Shown: positions 26,560 through 35,628, counted from the first letter of the stretch. The stretch: 64,000 bases of DNA from GCA-2698665 sp047611265 (GCA_047611265.1 JBLFWM010000002.1:138131-202130), one strand, 5' to 3'. The notes: a model not told the origin generated them from the sequence alone. Program-made: numbers and translations.

Positions 26560-27835
26560 ATTTATTTCTCATATATTTAATTAAATCTTCTAGATTAACA
26601 AGCATATCAGTCATCTGATTTTCAGATGCTTTAATGGTAATATTTTTATTTTTAATATTATCATCTGTGACGATTATCACAAATTTATCATTAATCTTTA
26701 CTGCATGCTTTAATTGAGACGTTAAGCTAGCTGAAGAATCAGTGTTATAAAAATTTATATCACTAAACTCAGACCTCAAGTCTTTTGAAATTAAATGAGA
26801 GTATACTTCATTTTCAGAAGAAACATTTATTATCCCGATAGAAATAGCTTTTTCAATCTTAAAATTATCTTCAGACTTTAATATTTCTATGATTCGCTCT
26901 ACTCCCATAGCAAAACCAATTGCTGGAACAGCATTCCCACCAATTGTATTTACTAAATTATCATATCTACCACCAGCACATATCGCATTTTGACTACCCA
27001 AAGATTCATGTCTCCACTCAAAGACAGTATCATTATAATAGTCAAGGCCTCTAACTATTGTGTTATCAAGAATGTAATTAATTTTAAGACTATCTAGCTT
27101 GCTCATCAACATATCAAATCTATTTTTTGATGTAACTGATAGGGTTTCATATAGTGTAGGTACATTTAATAATATCTCTTTAACATTATCATTTTTACTA
27201 TCTAGTAATCTTAATGGGTTCTTCGCCAGAGTACCTTTCTGATATTCATCAAGATTATCTTTATGCACGCTTAAGTGATCAAAAATTATTTTCTCATACT
27301 TTTTCTTATCTTCCATGTTACCTAATGAATTGATATGTAATTTTGCATTTTTAATATTTAATTCTTTTAATAGAAAATTACCCATCATCAATAACTCAAT
27401 ATCACTATTAGTATCAGAAAAACCAAAGTATTCAGCGCCAAACTGGCTAAATTGCCTATACCTACCCTTTTGGGGCTTTTCATGCCTAAACATTGGGCCA
27501 TAGTACCAATATTTTTGTTTTTTAAGACCACGGTCATAAATCAGATTATGCTCTATAGCGGCCCTGACAACAGACGCTGTTCCTTCAGGTCTAAGACATA
27601 TTGATTCGCCACTTTTATCAATGAAATCATACATTTCCTTATTAACAATATCTGTTCCATCACCGATAGATCTATGAAATAACTCAGATTTTTCAATTAG
27701 CGGCAATCTTAATTCTTCTGCAGCAAACTGCGAGGATACTTTACCAATAGTACTCTCAAAGAATCTATAGTATTTAATTTCATCAGGTAAAATATCTTTA
27801 AAGCCTTTAATTGATTTAATTATATTTTTCTTCAT
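26552..27835 (-). CDS. hisS: Histidyl-tRNA synthetase
   Basis: HisS charges tRNA-His. The 427-residue class II enzyme has motif 2 around F-R-H-E-K-P-Q-K-G-R-Y-R-Q-F, the histidine-specific R-G-L-D-Y-Y-N-D-T-V-F-E-W and A-G-G-R-Y-D-N-L, and a C-terminal anticodon-binding domain (about 330-427). That domain and the motifs separate it from hisZ. It directly follows ndk (12 bases). Confidence 0.97.
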   Translation of the reverse strand: MKKNIIKSIKGFKDILPDEIKYYRFFESTIGKVSSQFAAEELRLPLIEKSELFHRSIGDGTDIVNKEMYDFIDKSGESICLRPEGTASVVRAAIEHNLIYDRGLKKQKYWYYGPMFRHEKPQKGRYRQFSQFGAEYFGFSDTNSDIELLMMGNFLLKELNIKNAKLHINSLGNMEDKKKYEKIIFDHLSVHKDNLDEYQKGTLAKNPLRLLDSKNDNVKEILLNVPTLYETLSVTSKNRFDMLMSKLDSLKINYILDNTIVRGLDYYNDTVFEWRHESLGSQNAICAGGRYDNLVNTIGGNAVPAIGFAMGVERIIEILKSEDNFKIEKAISIGIINVSSENEVYSHLISKDLRSEFSDINFYNTDSSASLTSQLKHAVKINDKFVIIVTDDNIKNKNITIKASENQMTDMLVNLEDLIKYMRNKYE

Positions 27836-27847
27836 GATTAGAGATAT

Positions 27848-28255
27848 TTATGATTTAAAAAAGAAATCAATTTCTATTCTAGCATTTTCTGGACTATCTG
27901 ACCCATGAACAGAATTATGCGTAGTATTTACACCATACAATTTACGTATTGTTTTTTCTTTAGCTTCCTCAGGATTAGTGGATCCCATTAAATCTCTGTA
28001 AGCATTAATAGCATTATCACCTTCTAGAAGAATGACTACAACCTGATCTGAAGTCATATACTTGATTAATTTTGAATAAAAAACTCTATCCTTATGAATC
28101 ATATAAAATTTTTCAGCTTGATTAATTGATAATTTCATCATAATTATTTTTTTAACTACTAGTTTGTTAGCTTCTATGAGCTGAATAATCGATCCAATTA
28201 AATTTCTCTGAACAGCATCAGGCTTTATCATCGACAATGTTTGTTGCATAGCCAT
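27848..28255 (-). CDS. ndk: Nucleoside diphosphate kinase
   Basis: Ndk equalises nucleoside triphosphate pools by passing phosphate through an active-site histidine. The 135-residue protein starts M-Q-Q-T-L-S-M-I-K-P-D-A-V after two residues, and has the catalytic motif N-S-V-H-G-S-D-S. In E. coli-like order rlmN, rodZ (or pilF) and ispG lie between ndk and hisS; all are missing here. iscX lies directly upstream. Confidence 0.97.
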   Translation of the reverse strand: MAMQQTLSMIKPDAVQRNLIGSIIQLIEANKLVVKKIIMMKLSINQAEKFYMIHKDRVFYSKLIKYMTSDQVVVILLEGDNAINAYRDLMGSTNPEEAKEKTIRKLYGVNTTHNSVHGSDSPENARIEIDFFFKS

Positions 28256-28453
28256 CTATTTCTCCTCAATCCATGCCATTTGAATAGCTTCTAATATCCT
28301 CTCATTTGATTTCATCGGATCATCATTGAAGTCAGCTAAATCACAAACCCAAGAATGTAAGTCTGTAAACCTAATGGTTAATGGATCTGTATCTGGGTGC
28401 TTTTCATCCAACGCAATTGCTATATCAAGAGTGTCTGTCCATTTAATATCCAT
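28256..28453 (-). CDS. iscX: Fe-S assembly protein IscX
   Basis: IscX is a small acidic protein that binds IscS and iron and tunes the rate of Fe-S assembly. The 65-residue sequence has the family patterns I-A-I-A-L-D-E-K-H-P-D-x-D-P, R-F-T-D-L-H-x-W-V and I-L-E-A-I-Q-x-A-W at its end. It is the last isc gene, overlapping fdx by one base. Confidence 0.95.
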   Translation of the reverse strand: MDIKWTDTLDIAIALDEKHPDTDPLTIRFTDLHSWVCDLADFNDDPMKSNERILEAIQMAWIEEK

Positions 28454-28791
28454 TAATGTCTCTCGGAGGCATGATTTATCGTATATTTAGGAATTTCAAC
28501 AGTAATATCATTGTCATTTAATAGGGCTTGGCAACTTAAGCGAGAATTTGGCTGTAAGCTCCATGCTTTATCAAGATAATCGTCTTCATCTTCAGTAGCA
28601 CCATCTAATGACTCTAAACCCTTAACCACATACACATGGCAGGTCGTGCAAGCGCATGATAACTCACATGCATGCTCAAGAGGTATTCCGTTGTCAAGAG
28701 CTGCTCTACAGATACTAGTTCCCTTTGGAGCTTCTATTATAGCGCCATCTGGGCATACATCTTTGTTAGGTAAAAAAGTTATCTTTGGCAT
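28453..28791 (-). CDS. fdx: Isc-type 2Fe-2S ferredoxin
   Basis: This ferredoxin supplies electrons for Fe-S cluster assembly. The four cluster ligands are at C42, C48, C51 and C87, the E. coli Fdx positions, within H-A-C-E-L-S-C-A-C-T-T-C and R-L-S-C-Q. Length 112 is normal. It lies between hscA and iscX. Confidence 0.96.
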   Translation of the reverse strand: MPKITFLPNKDVCPDGAIIEAPKGTSICRAALDNGIPLEHACELSCACTTCHVYVVKGLESLDGATEDEDDYLDKAWSLQPNSRLSCQALLNDNDITVEIPKYTINHASERH

Positions 28792-28797
28792 TTCGTT

Positions 28798-30639
28798 TTA
28801 CAGTATATCATCAATACCCTTGCCTGCAATCAGAGACTTAATGCTTCTGTTCATTCTTCTCTCTACATAAAATTCTGATGATTTTTCTATGTTTTCAATT
28901 TTTTGAATAATTAAAGTAGAGTCATCTGATGTTAAAGTATTTCTTAAATCATCAAGATTTCTAGTTATTTCTGACAATTCATATTTTGATAATAATTCAT
29001 CCCCATCATTAGCCAACGCTTGTTCTAATGCATATACAACTCTTTTCCCTTCTACTATCGACTCATTTAACTTTCTAGATCTCATATCACCTTCTGCATT
29101 AGTGTTTGAGTCCTCAATCATTTCAGTGATGTCCTTATCGGATAATCCATACGAAGGCTTAACTTCTATGGAAGAAGAGGTTCCAGATATTTTTTCTGTT
29201 GCTGTAACAGAAAGGATTCCATCTGCATCAATTTGAAATTGAACATCAATTCTAGGGGCTCCTGATATCATTGGGGGGATATTTTTTAAAGTTAATTTAC
29301 TCAGTGAATTACAATCATCAACAAGCTCTCTTTCTCCTTGTATGATATGAATTAAAAGTTGAGATTGTCCATCTTTAAAAGTTGTAAAGGTTTTCGTGGC
29401 TTGTATAGGAATCGGCGTATTTCTAGTAATAATTTTTTCTGATAAACCTCCATAAGTCTCAATCCCAAGAGAAAGCGGCAAGACATCTAGTAAAAGAATA
29501 TTTTCTTTACTATTACCAGATAAAATAGCTGCTTGTATTGCAGCTCCATGGGCAACAACTTTGTCAGGATCAATATCATTTAATACATTGCATTGATATT
29601 TTTTTTCCAACATCTCTTTAACTAAAGGTATCCGTGTAGTACCACCAACTAATACAATATTTTTAATATCGGATATTAATATATTTGATGCATTTAGTGC
29701 ATTATCAACTACCTCGATAGTTTTTCTTATTAATGGCTCTATCAATAATAGAAATTGTTGTCTAGTCAAGGTGATCGAGTTTCCATCAAGGATATACTTT
29801 GCTGAATTCTCAGTAGACAATGATTCTTTGAGCGAGCAAGAAATTCTTTTTAATCTAGAGTTAGAAATATCATTTAAAAAAGAATATTTTTCTCTAAGCC
29901 ATGAGTTTAATTTAAAATCTATATCGTCACCGCCAAGACAAGTATCTCCATCTGTTGATAAAACTTTAAATATCCCTTTTTCTAAAGTTAATACAGATAC
30001 ATCGAAAGTTCCTCCACCAAAGTCATATATTATAAACGACTCATTATCATTTGATTCTAAACCATATGCCAAAGCTGCAGCTGTTGGCTCATTCAAGAGT
30101 CTCAAGACATTAATGCCTGCTAGTTTAGCAGCGTTCTTAGTGGCTTGTCTCTGTACATCATTAAAATAAGCAGGGACTGTTATAACTGCCCCTTCCAATA
30201 CCCTATTCTCTGCCAACTCTGCAGTAACTTTTAAATGTGAAAGTATTTTGGAGGATATATCCACGGCAGTATATTCTTTGTTATTAAATATCATACATGG
30301 CATATTTGAGGTATCAGACATAGATAAAGGGGTACTAAAATTTAGTATTTCTGGATCAATTTGTTCGATAGACTGGCCTATAATTCTTTTGATAGACGAA
30401 ACTATATTCACATCATTGTTATCAAAATAATCAGATGTTTGATTGCCTACAATAATATTGTCATCTTTTGTTATGCCTACAACTGAAGGTATCATCGGTG
30501 ACCCATTATCATTATATAATTTTAAAGAACTATCATATGTTCCAATTAATGAATTTGTGGTGCCCAAGTCAATACCAACAACAAACTTCTTTAGTTCATC
30601 ATTTGACTTTAATGGATCAGATATCTGTAATAGACTCAT
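28798..30639 (-). CDS. hscA: Fe-S assembly chaperone HscA
   Basis: HscA is the specialised Hsp70 that, with HscB, drives cluster transfer from the scaffold IscU. The 613-residue protein has the nucleotide-binding domain (G-I-D-L-G-T-T-N-S near 23-31, I-Y-D-F-G-G-G-T-F-D) and the substrate domain. Its known client is IscU, yet no iscU is found in this operon. It overlaps hscB by four bases. Confidence 0.96.
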   Translation of the reverse strand: MSLLQISDPLKSNDELKKFVVGIDLGTTNSLIGTYDSSLKLYNDNGSPMIPSVVGITKDDNIIVGNQTSDYFDNNDVNIVSSIKRIIGQSIEQIDPEILNFSTPLSMSDTSNMPCMIFNNKEYTAVDISSKILSHLKVTAELAENRVLEGAVITVPAYFNDVQRQATKNAAKLAGINVLRLLNEPTAAALAYGLESNDNESFIIYDFGGGTFDVSVLTLEKGIFKVLSTDGDTCLGGDDIDFKLNSWLREKYSFLNDISNSRLKRISCSLKESLSTENSAKYILDGNSITLTRQQFLLLIEPLIRKTIEVVDNALNASNILISDIKNIVLVGGTTRIPLVKEMLEKKYQCNVLNDIDPDKVVAHGAAIQAAILSGNSKENILLLDVLPLSLGIETYGGLSEKIITRNTPIPIQATKTFTTFKDGQSQLLIHIIQGERELVDDCNSLSKLTLKNIPPMISGAPRIDVQFQIDADGILSVTATEKISGTSSSIEVKPSYGLSDKDITEMIEDSNTNAEGDMRSRKLNESIVEGKRVVYALEQALANDGDELLSKYELSEITRNLDDLRNTLTSDDSTLIIQKIENIEKSSEFYVERRMNRSIKSLIAGKGIDDIL

Positions 30640-31151
30640 ATTTTTTTTATCTCAAGGAGTTCGTTAACATTATTCATATAAAATCTTAGTTTTGAAAAAT
30701 TAATCCACATTTCCTCAAAATCACTATTATTAAGTGATTTTTTAATCTTTGCAATTATTTGTTTTAATAATTTATTAACATCTAGCAAGCTCTTTTCGAT
30801 CAAAGCATTGTCTGGACTATTTTTCATTTCCTCTATCAGCTCACTATATTCAATTTGTTCTTGCAAAAAATTAATATCATTTATAGTTTTAGACTCATCT
30901 TTATTAAAATTATTAATTTTTAATATATATTCAACACGCGACACAATATCACCAAGAGTTTTATGGCCATCATTTATATGAGATGATATTTGAAGAGCTA
31001 AGCGTTTCTCAAAATCAGTCGAATTTATATACTTATCAGGATGAAATTGACTCTGCAATAGTTTCGCTGTTTGATCTAATTCAAATTTATTTAAATCTAC
31101 AGCAACATCAACATCAAATAGTTCAAAAAAGTTCTTTTTCAATATATCCAT
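30636..31151 (-). CDS. hscB: Fe-S assembly co-chaperone HscB
   Basis: HscB is a J-domain protein that brings IscU to HscA. The 171-residue protein has the H37-P-D39 motif (F-H-P-D-K-Y) in an N-terminal J domain, and a C-terminal three-helix domain that binds IscU in characterised members. It starts one base into the end of iscA. Confidence 0.92.
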   Translation of the reverse strand: MDILKKNFFELFDVDVAVDLNKFELDQTAKLLQSQFHPDKYINSTDFEKRLALQISSHINDGHKTLGDIVSRVEYILKINNFNKDESKTINDINFLQEQIEYSELIEEMKNSPDNALIEKSLLDVNKLLKQIIAKIKKSLNNSDFEEMWINFSKLRFYMNNVNELLEIKKI

Positions 31152-31474
31152 TAAACATTAAAGCTTTCGCCACATCCGCATTTATCTTTTACATTTGGAT
31201 TATTAAATTTAAAACCTTCGTTGAGACCTTCTTTACCAAAATCAAGCTCTGTACCTTTCAAATAAACATAACTTTTAGGATTTATAATTAGTTTAATCCC
31301 ATTATCTTCAAAAACTTTATCGTCATTTTCTACTTTATCAGCAAACTCAATTACATATGCTAGGCCTGAGCAACCTGTTGTTTTGACACCTAGCCTTAAA
31401 CCTATTCCTGTGCCACGTGACATTAAATGTTCATTAACATGTTTTGCAGCAGATTGCGTAATCGTGATACTCAT
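31151..31474 (-). CDS. iscA: A-type Fe-S carrier IscA
   Basis: IscA receives or carries Fe-S clusters to client proteins. The three ligand cysteines C35, C99 and C101 (T-G-C-S-G and K-C-G-C-G) match E. coli IscA numbering, and length 107 is exact. It follows iscS after only four bases, where iscU normally intervenes. Confidence 0.95.
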   Translation of the reverse strand: MSITITQSAAKHVNEHLMSRGTGIGLRLGVKTTGCSGLAYVIEFADKVENDDKVFEDNGIKLIINPKSYVYLKGTELDFGKEGLNEGFKFNNPNVKDKCGCGESFNV

Positions 31475-31478
31475 ATTT

Positions 31479-32693
31479 TTAGTGTGCTGCCCATTTTACT
31501 GATTTTAAGTCAATGCCATCTTTATACATATCCCAAAGTGGTGATAACGCGCGTAATTTTGTTACAGCATCTTTTAATAAACGAATAGAGGTTTTTATTT
31601 CCTCTTCTGTAGTGTACTTACCTATAGTCATTCTAATAGAGCTATGTGCCAATTCATCATCACGACCTAAAGCTCTTAATACATAACTAGGTTCTAAACT
31701 GGCAGACGTACATGCTGAGCCTGAAGAAACTGCCATCCCTTTAATTGCCATTATCAAACTCTCTCCCTCTACATAATTAAAACTGACATTTAAATTTCCA
31801 GGAATACGTTGATCTAAATCACCATTTAAATAAATTTCTTCCATATCTTTGAGGCCATTCCATAAAATATCTCTCAACTTTTTAATTCTCTCATTATCAA
31901 CATCCATTTCTTCTTTAGCAAACCTGAAAGCTTCTCCCATTCCCACAATCTGATGAGTTGGGAGTGTTCCCGACCTAAATCCTCTCTCATGTCCGCCACC
32001 ATGCATTTGAGCCTGTATTCTCACTCTAGGCTTTCTACGAATATAAAGAGCTCCGATGCCTTTTGGTCCATAAGCCTTGTGTGCTGAGAGTGAACAAAGA
32101 TCAATGTTAAATTTATGTACATCAATTTCAACTTTGCCAGGGCTCTGTGCTGCATCAACATGGAATAATATATCATTTTCTTTGCACATTTTTCCTATAG
32201 CTTCCATATCTTGTATTACACCAATTTCATTATTCACATGCATAATAGATATCAAGGTTGTTGTAGGCTTAATTGCGCCTCTCAACACTTCTAAGTCTAC
32301 CAATCCATTATCTTTTGGGTCTAAATATGTAACTTCAAAACCTTCTGATTCTAGAAATCTCATTGTATCTAAAACCGCCTTATGTTCAGTGGTTAATGTA
32401 ATGAGGTGGTTTCCTTTGCTCTTGTTAAAATAAGCAGCGCCTTTAATAGCCAAGTTATCAGATTCTGTGGCACCACTTGTCCAGACTATTTCTCGTTTAT
32501 CAGCATTAAGTAGATTAGCAACATTGATTCTAGCCTCGTCAATTAATTTTTCACTATCCCATCCATAAGGGTGCGATCTTGATGCAGGATTACCAAACGT
32601 TCCTTTAACAGTTAAACATTCCAGCATACTCTTAGCTACTCTTTCATCGACTGGTGTCGTTGCTGAATAATCAAGATATATTGGCATACTCAT
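31479..32693 (-). CDS. iscS: Cysteine desulfurase IscS
   Basis: IscS removes sulfur from cysteine for Fe-S clusters and tRNA thiolation. I take the ATG at 32693 (MSMPIYLDYSATTPVD), which has AAGGA seven bases upstream and stands just after the iscR stop; the longer frame from 32732 would overlap iscR. The 404-residue product has the PLP lysine in L-S-A-H-K-A-Y-G-P-K-G and the mobile Cys loop S-S-G-S-A-C-T-S-A, and ends close to E. coli IscS (W-D-M-Y-K-D-G-I-D-L). Confidence 0.97.
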   Translation of the reverse strand: MSMPIYLDYSATTPVDERVAKSMLECLTVKGTFGNPASRSHPYGWDSEKLIDEARINVANLLNADKREIVWTSGATESDNLAIKGAAYFNKSKGNHLITLTTEHKAVLDTMRFLESEGFEVTYLDPKDNGLVDLEVLRGAIKPTTTLISIMHVNNEIGVIQDMEAIGKMCKENDILFHVDAAQSPGKVEIDVHKFNIDLCSLSAHKAYGPKGIGALYIRRKPRVRIQAQMHGGGHERGFRSGTLPTHQIVGMGEAFRFAKEEMDVDNERIKKLRDILWNGLKDMEEIYLNGDLDQRIPGNLNVSFNYVEGESLIMAIKGMAVSSGSACTSASLEPSYVLRALGRDDELAHSSIRMTIGKYTTEEEIKTSIRLLKDAVTKLRALSPLWDMYKDGIDLKSVKWAAH

Positions 32694-32694
32694 A

Positions 32695-33162
32695 TTACTT
32701 TCCTTGTCTTTGATTATGACTGACATTTTCACTCTCCCTTAAAAATATTATGTTTTTAACATCTTCTCTTAATGCTATATCACCTAAGTTAATTCCTTGC
32801 ATGTATTTATTAATTATACTATTTAAATCTGTCCATATAAAATGTGTTAAGCAGGGCTTTTCATTAATACAATTCATAGCTCCTCCACACTGAGTTTGAT
32901 CTATATTTTCATCTACAGCAGTTATTATATCCAGAAGGTTAATCTCTGAGGGTATTTTATTTAAAATATATCCTCCTCCAGGACCTCTCACGCTTTTAAC
33001 TAAACCCGACAATCTAAGTTTAGAAAACAACTGTTCCAAATAAGATAAAGAGATATTTTGTCTTTTAGAGACATCTTTGAGTCTTACGGGTTCTATAGTT
33101 CCGTTAAGCCTCAGATCAACCATTGCGATTATGGCATATCTTCCTTTTGTTGTTAATTTCAT
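32695..33162 (-). CDS. iscR: Fe-S responsive transcription regulator IscR
   Basis: IscR is an Rrf2-family repressor of the isc operon that senses Fe-S status through a 2Fe-2S cluster. The 155-residue protein has an N-terminal winged helix (Y-A-I-I-A-M-V-D-L, then L-E-Q-L-F-S-K-L-R) and ligand cysteines C92, C98 and C104, the E. coli positions. It leads iscS-iscA-hscB-hscA-fdx-iscX and probably autoregulates. trmJ lies 35 bases upstream. Confidence 0.95.
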   Translation of the reverse strand: MKLTTKGRYAIIAMVDLRLNGTIEPVRLKDVSKRQNISLSYLEQLFSKLRLSGLVKSVRGPGGGYILNKIPSEINLLDIITAVDENIDQTQCGGAMNCINEKPCLTHFIWTDLNSIINKYMQGINLGDIALREDVKNIIFLRESENVSHNQRQGK

Positions 33163-33197
33163 GGGTTAATTATGCAATAACCCAGTGTTCTTATCAA

Positions 33198-33911
33198 CTA
33201 CTTATTAAGCTTTTTATTGATTGAATTAAGCATTCCAAGCAACATATTAACCTCATCAGATTCAAGGTTAGCCTTATTGAACAATATATATATTTTTTTT
33301 GTCAGAGATTTAGAATTTTTAATACTCATGAATTTTGTTTGACCCATAAGAGTAATCAGAGACTCAATGAAATAATTTTTTTCTTTAGCTGTTGCGCGAA
33401 TAACAGGCTTCTTTTTATTAGATATATGTGTATCTGAGTGTTTATAGAACTCATAAGTAATAAGTTGGACGGCTGCTGATAAATTAAGAGAACTATAATC
33501 TTCGTGGGTTGGTATTGAAACTATAAAATCACATTTGAGTAAATCACTATTTGATAAACCAGATGACTCATTCCCAAAAATGATATTATATTTAAGATTA
33601 TTATCTGACAGCACATAATCAACACATTCATTAACGCTTAATGTTGGAATAGAAGCCTTTCTTGTTCTTACCGAAAGACCAATATTTATGTTAGCACTTG
33701 CAACAGCATCATCAAGATTGGAAAACACTTTAGCTTTTTTAAGAACATCAATGCAGCCGACTGCTAATGCATCAGATTTTACTGATGGAAATTCCTTAGG
33801 GTTAACTAAAAGTAATTTTTTAAAACCCATGGTCTTCATCGCCCTAGCGGTAGAACCGATATTTCCCGGATGTGACGTATTAACCAAAACTATATGAACA
33901 TTTGAAAACAT
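33198..33911 (-). CDS. trmJ: tRNA (cytidine/uridine-2'-O)-methyltransferase TrmJ
   Basis: TrmJ methylates the ribose at position 32 of the tRNA anticodon loop. The 237-residue SPOUT enzyme starts V-L-V-N-T-S-H-P-G-N-I-G-S-T-A-R-A-M-K and has I-I-F-G-N-E-S-S-G-L-S and S-L-N-L-S-A-A-V-Q. It precedes iscR and diverges from suhB as in E. coli. There is no ribosome site before the ATG; see the 38-bp intergenic entry. Confidence 0.92.
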   Translation of the reverse strand: MFSNVHIVLVNTSHPGNIGSTARAMKTMGFKKLLLVNPKEFPSVKSDALAVGCIDVLKKAKVFSNLDDAVASANINIGLSVRTRKASIPTLSVNECVDYVLSDNNLKYNIIFGNESSGLSNSDLLKCDFIVSIPTHEDYSSLNLSAAVQLITYEFYKHSDTHISNKKKPVIRATAKEKNYFIESLITLMGQTKFMSIKNSKSLTKKIYILFNKANLESDEVNMLLGMLNSINKKLNK

Positions 33912-33949
33912 ATTGTAGTATTATGGATATTTTACTGAATTAAAACAAT
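33912..33949. promoter_or_regulatory. 38-bp trmJ/suhB divergent promoter, probably leaderless
   Basis: Only 38 bp separate the two divergent start codons, and the gap begins ATTGT and ends ACAAT. On the minus strand TTGTTT, a 17-bp spacer and CATAAT end eight bases before the trmJ ATG, so a transcript would begin within about two bases of the start codon. On the plus strand TTGTAG, 17 bp and TGAATT give a weaker mirror arrangement for suhB. Neither gene has a Shine-Dalgarno sequence. Confidence 0.45.
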
Positions 33950-34729
33950 ATGCAACCAAGATTAAATATAGCATTAAAAGCATGTAGATCAGCTTCAGAG
34001 ATCATCACAAAGATATATAAGTCCAAAGATCAAGACGAACTAAGGTCTTATGACAAGATTGGTGACTTACTATACAAGCATATAGCAGATGTTATTGCCG
34101 AATCTTACCCCTATGGTGATGATGATATATTAGGACCATCATATGTAGACAGAGAAATAATAGAGAGTGTTACTAGCAATGAAAATATCACATCCAGCAT
34201 TGATAGTGATGATGATAAATGCATATGGGTAATCAACCCTCTTGATAGCTATGAGAACTTTGCTAATAAATTTCCTTTGTTTAACATCACTATTACAATA
34301 TTTCAAAAAGGTATAGCGCAAGCAGCTATAATATTTAATCCTGTCCAAGATGAACTAGTAACAGCAATAAAGGGTGAAGGTGCATTATATGAGAATACTA
34401 AAATACGGAATAGAAGCCTGTCTAAAACTAAAATACTTTATGTAATTAATAATTCAAAAATAAAACTAAATATTGAGAATATGTTAGACGGCAGTGAGAG
34501 ATTTATAGGCTCTAAATCAACAGAGTTAATATATATGGCATCAGGCAAAATTGACTTAATAGTCTATCCCCAGATAAATATTTGGGAATCAGCAGCTGGT
34601 GTATTAATTTGTAAAGAAGCAGGGGTATTTGTTACAGATTTTGCAGGTGAAGATGATATTTATAATTCTAAATCATTAATTGCTTCAAAAGAATGGCTTC
34701 ATAAAAAAATATTGCCTGAACTTAATTAA
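33950..34729 (+). CDS. suhB: SuhB homologue with degenerate phosphatase active site
   Basis: The 259-residue protein aligns along its length with SuhB (start M-Q-P-R-L-N-I-A-L-K; W-V-I-N-P-L-D at 93-99; A-G-x-x-x-x-x-E-A-G), and its place opposite trmJ is conserved. In inositol monophosphatases metal is held by a Glu-Glu pair, D-P-L-D-G-T and W-D-x-A-A-G. Here the Glu pair is absent, D-P-L-D reads N96-P-L-D99-S-Y, and W-D reads W212-E213-S-A-A-G. Catalysis is therefore doubtful. E. coli SuhB also acts in rRNA antitermination with NusA, a role that does not need catalysis; that role here is inferred. It overlaps secF by four bases. Confidence 0.85.
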   Translation: MQPRLNIALKACRSASEIITKIYKSKDQDELRSYDKIGDLLYKHIADVIAESYPYGDDDILGPSYVDREIIESVTSNENITSSIDSDDDKCIWVINPLDSYENFANKFPLFNITITIFQKGIAQAAIIFNPVQDELVTAIKGEGALYENTKIRNRSLSKTKILYVINNSKIKLNIENMLDGSERFIGSKSTELIYMASGKIDLIVYPQINIWESAAGVLICKEAGVFVTDFAGEDDIYNSKSLIASKEWLHKKILPELN

Positions 34730-35628
34730 AGATCCTTTCTATGCTCGGCATTTGCACCTAAAAAATATAGGCTTGTACTTGCTACGAATATAGATGAATA
34801 AGTACCTACTAAAATCCCAATCATCATTGCTAAAGCAAAATACTCTACTGCTGACCCACCTAATACGTATAAAGATATCAAAACAAACATTGTGGTTAAA
34901 GAAGTAATAAGGGTTCTAGTTAATGTCTGATTTATTGAAATATTTAATATATATTCATAAGAATCAGTTTTAACTATATTAATATTTTCTCTAATACGAT
35001 CATATACAACGATAGTATCGTTCAATGAATATCCAATTACTGCTAATATTGCCGAAAGGACGCTTAAGTCAAATTCAATCTGGAAGAGGGAAAAGAATCC
35101 TAAAGTTATAATTACATCATGAATTAAAGCTATAATAGCCCCAACACCAAAAAGTAATTCAAATCTAAAACCAATATAGACGAGTATGCTTAATAGAGCC
35201 ACCAACATTGCCCACTCTCCTTTCTCTCTGAGCTCGTCTCCAATCTGAGCCCCAACAAATTCTAATTTGAGTATCTCAAAAGGGTGCGTCTCAGATAAAG
35301 CATCTACAAGAAATATATTAACAGAGTCTTTATTAAAATTACTTTCTTCCTTAAGTTTAATAATTATTTCATTATTAGAACCAAATGACTGCATAACAGA
35401 GTCAGTAATTCCATTCTCTTCAAACGCAGACCTTATCTCGGAAATATTAACTTCTTTTTCAAATTTTAATTGAACAATATAGCCGCTAGAGAAATCAATT
35501 CCCCAGTTCAAACCTTTGGTCATGAAACTAGCTAAGCTGACTATTATTAAAAAAGCTGATATAACAATCGCAATTTTTTTTTGTCCCAAGAAATTATAGT
35601 TAAGAGATGAACTAATAAGCTTAAACAT
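34726..35628 (-). CDS. secF: Protein translocase subunit SecF
   Basis: SecF works with SecD to pull exported proteins across the inner membrane using the proton gradient. The 300-residue protein has six transmembrane segments and a periplasmic loop after the first, the G-I-D-F-S-S-G motif near residue 44, and V-I-G-Y-S-L-N-D-T-I-V-V-Y-D-R in the middle. It shares one base with the secD stop. Confidence 0.96.
   Translation of the reverse strand: MFKLISSSLNYNFLGQKKIAIVISAFLIIVSLASFMTKGLNWGIDFSSGYIVQLKFEKEVNISEIRSAFEENGITDSVMQSFGSNNEIIIKLKEESNFNKDSVNIFLVDALSETHPFEILKLEFVGAQIGDELREKGEWAMLVALLSILVYIGFRFELLFGVGAIIALIHDVIITLGFFSLFQIEFDLSVLSAILAVIGYSLNDTIVVYDRIRENINIVKTDSYEYILNISINQTLTRTLITSLTTMFVLISLYVLGGSAVEYFALAMMIGILVGTYSSIFVASTSLYFLGANAEHRKDL

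Noticed and set aside
31151..32732. iscU hidden as a fusion or out-of-frame gene within iscS/iscA
   Set aside because: iscS and iscA are normal in length and start and end as expected; no IscU motif seen in any frame at the junction.
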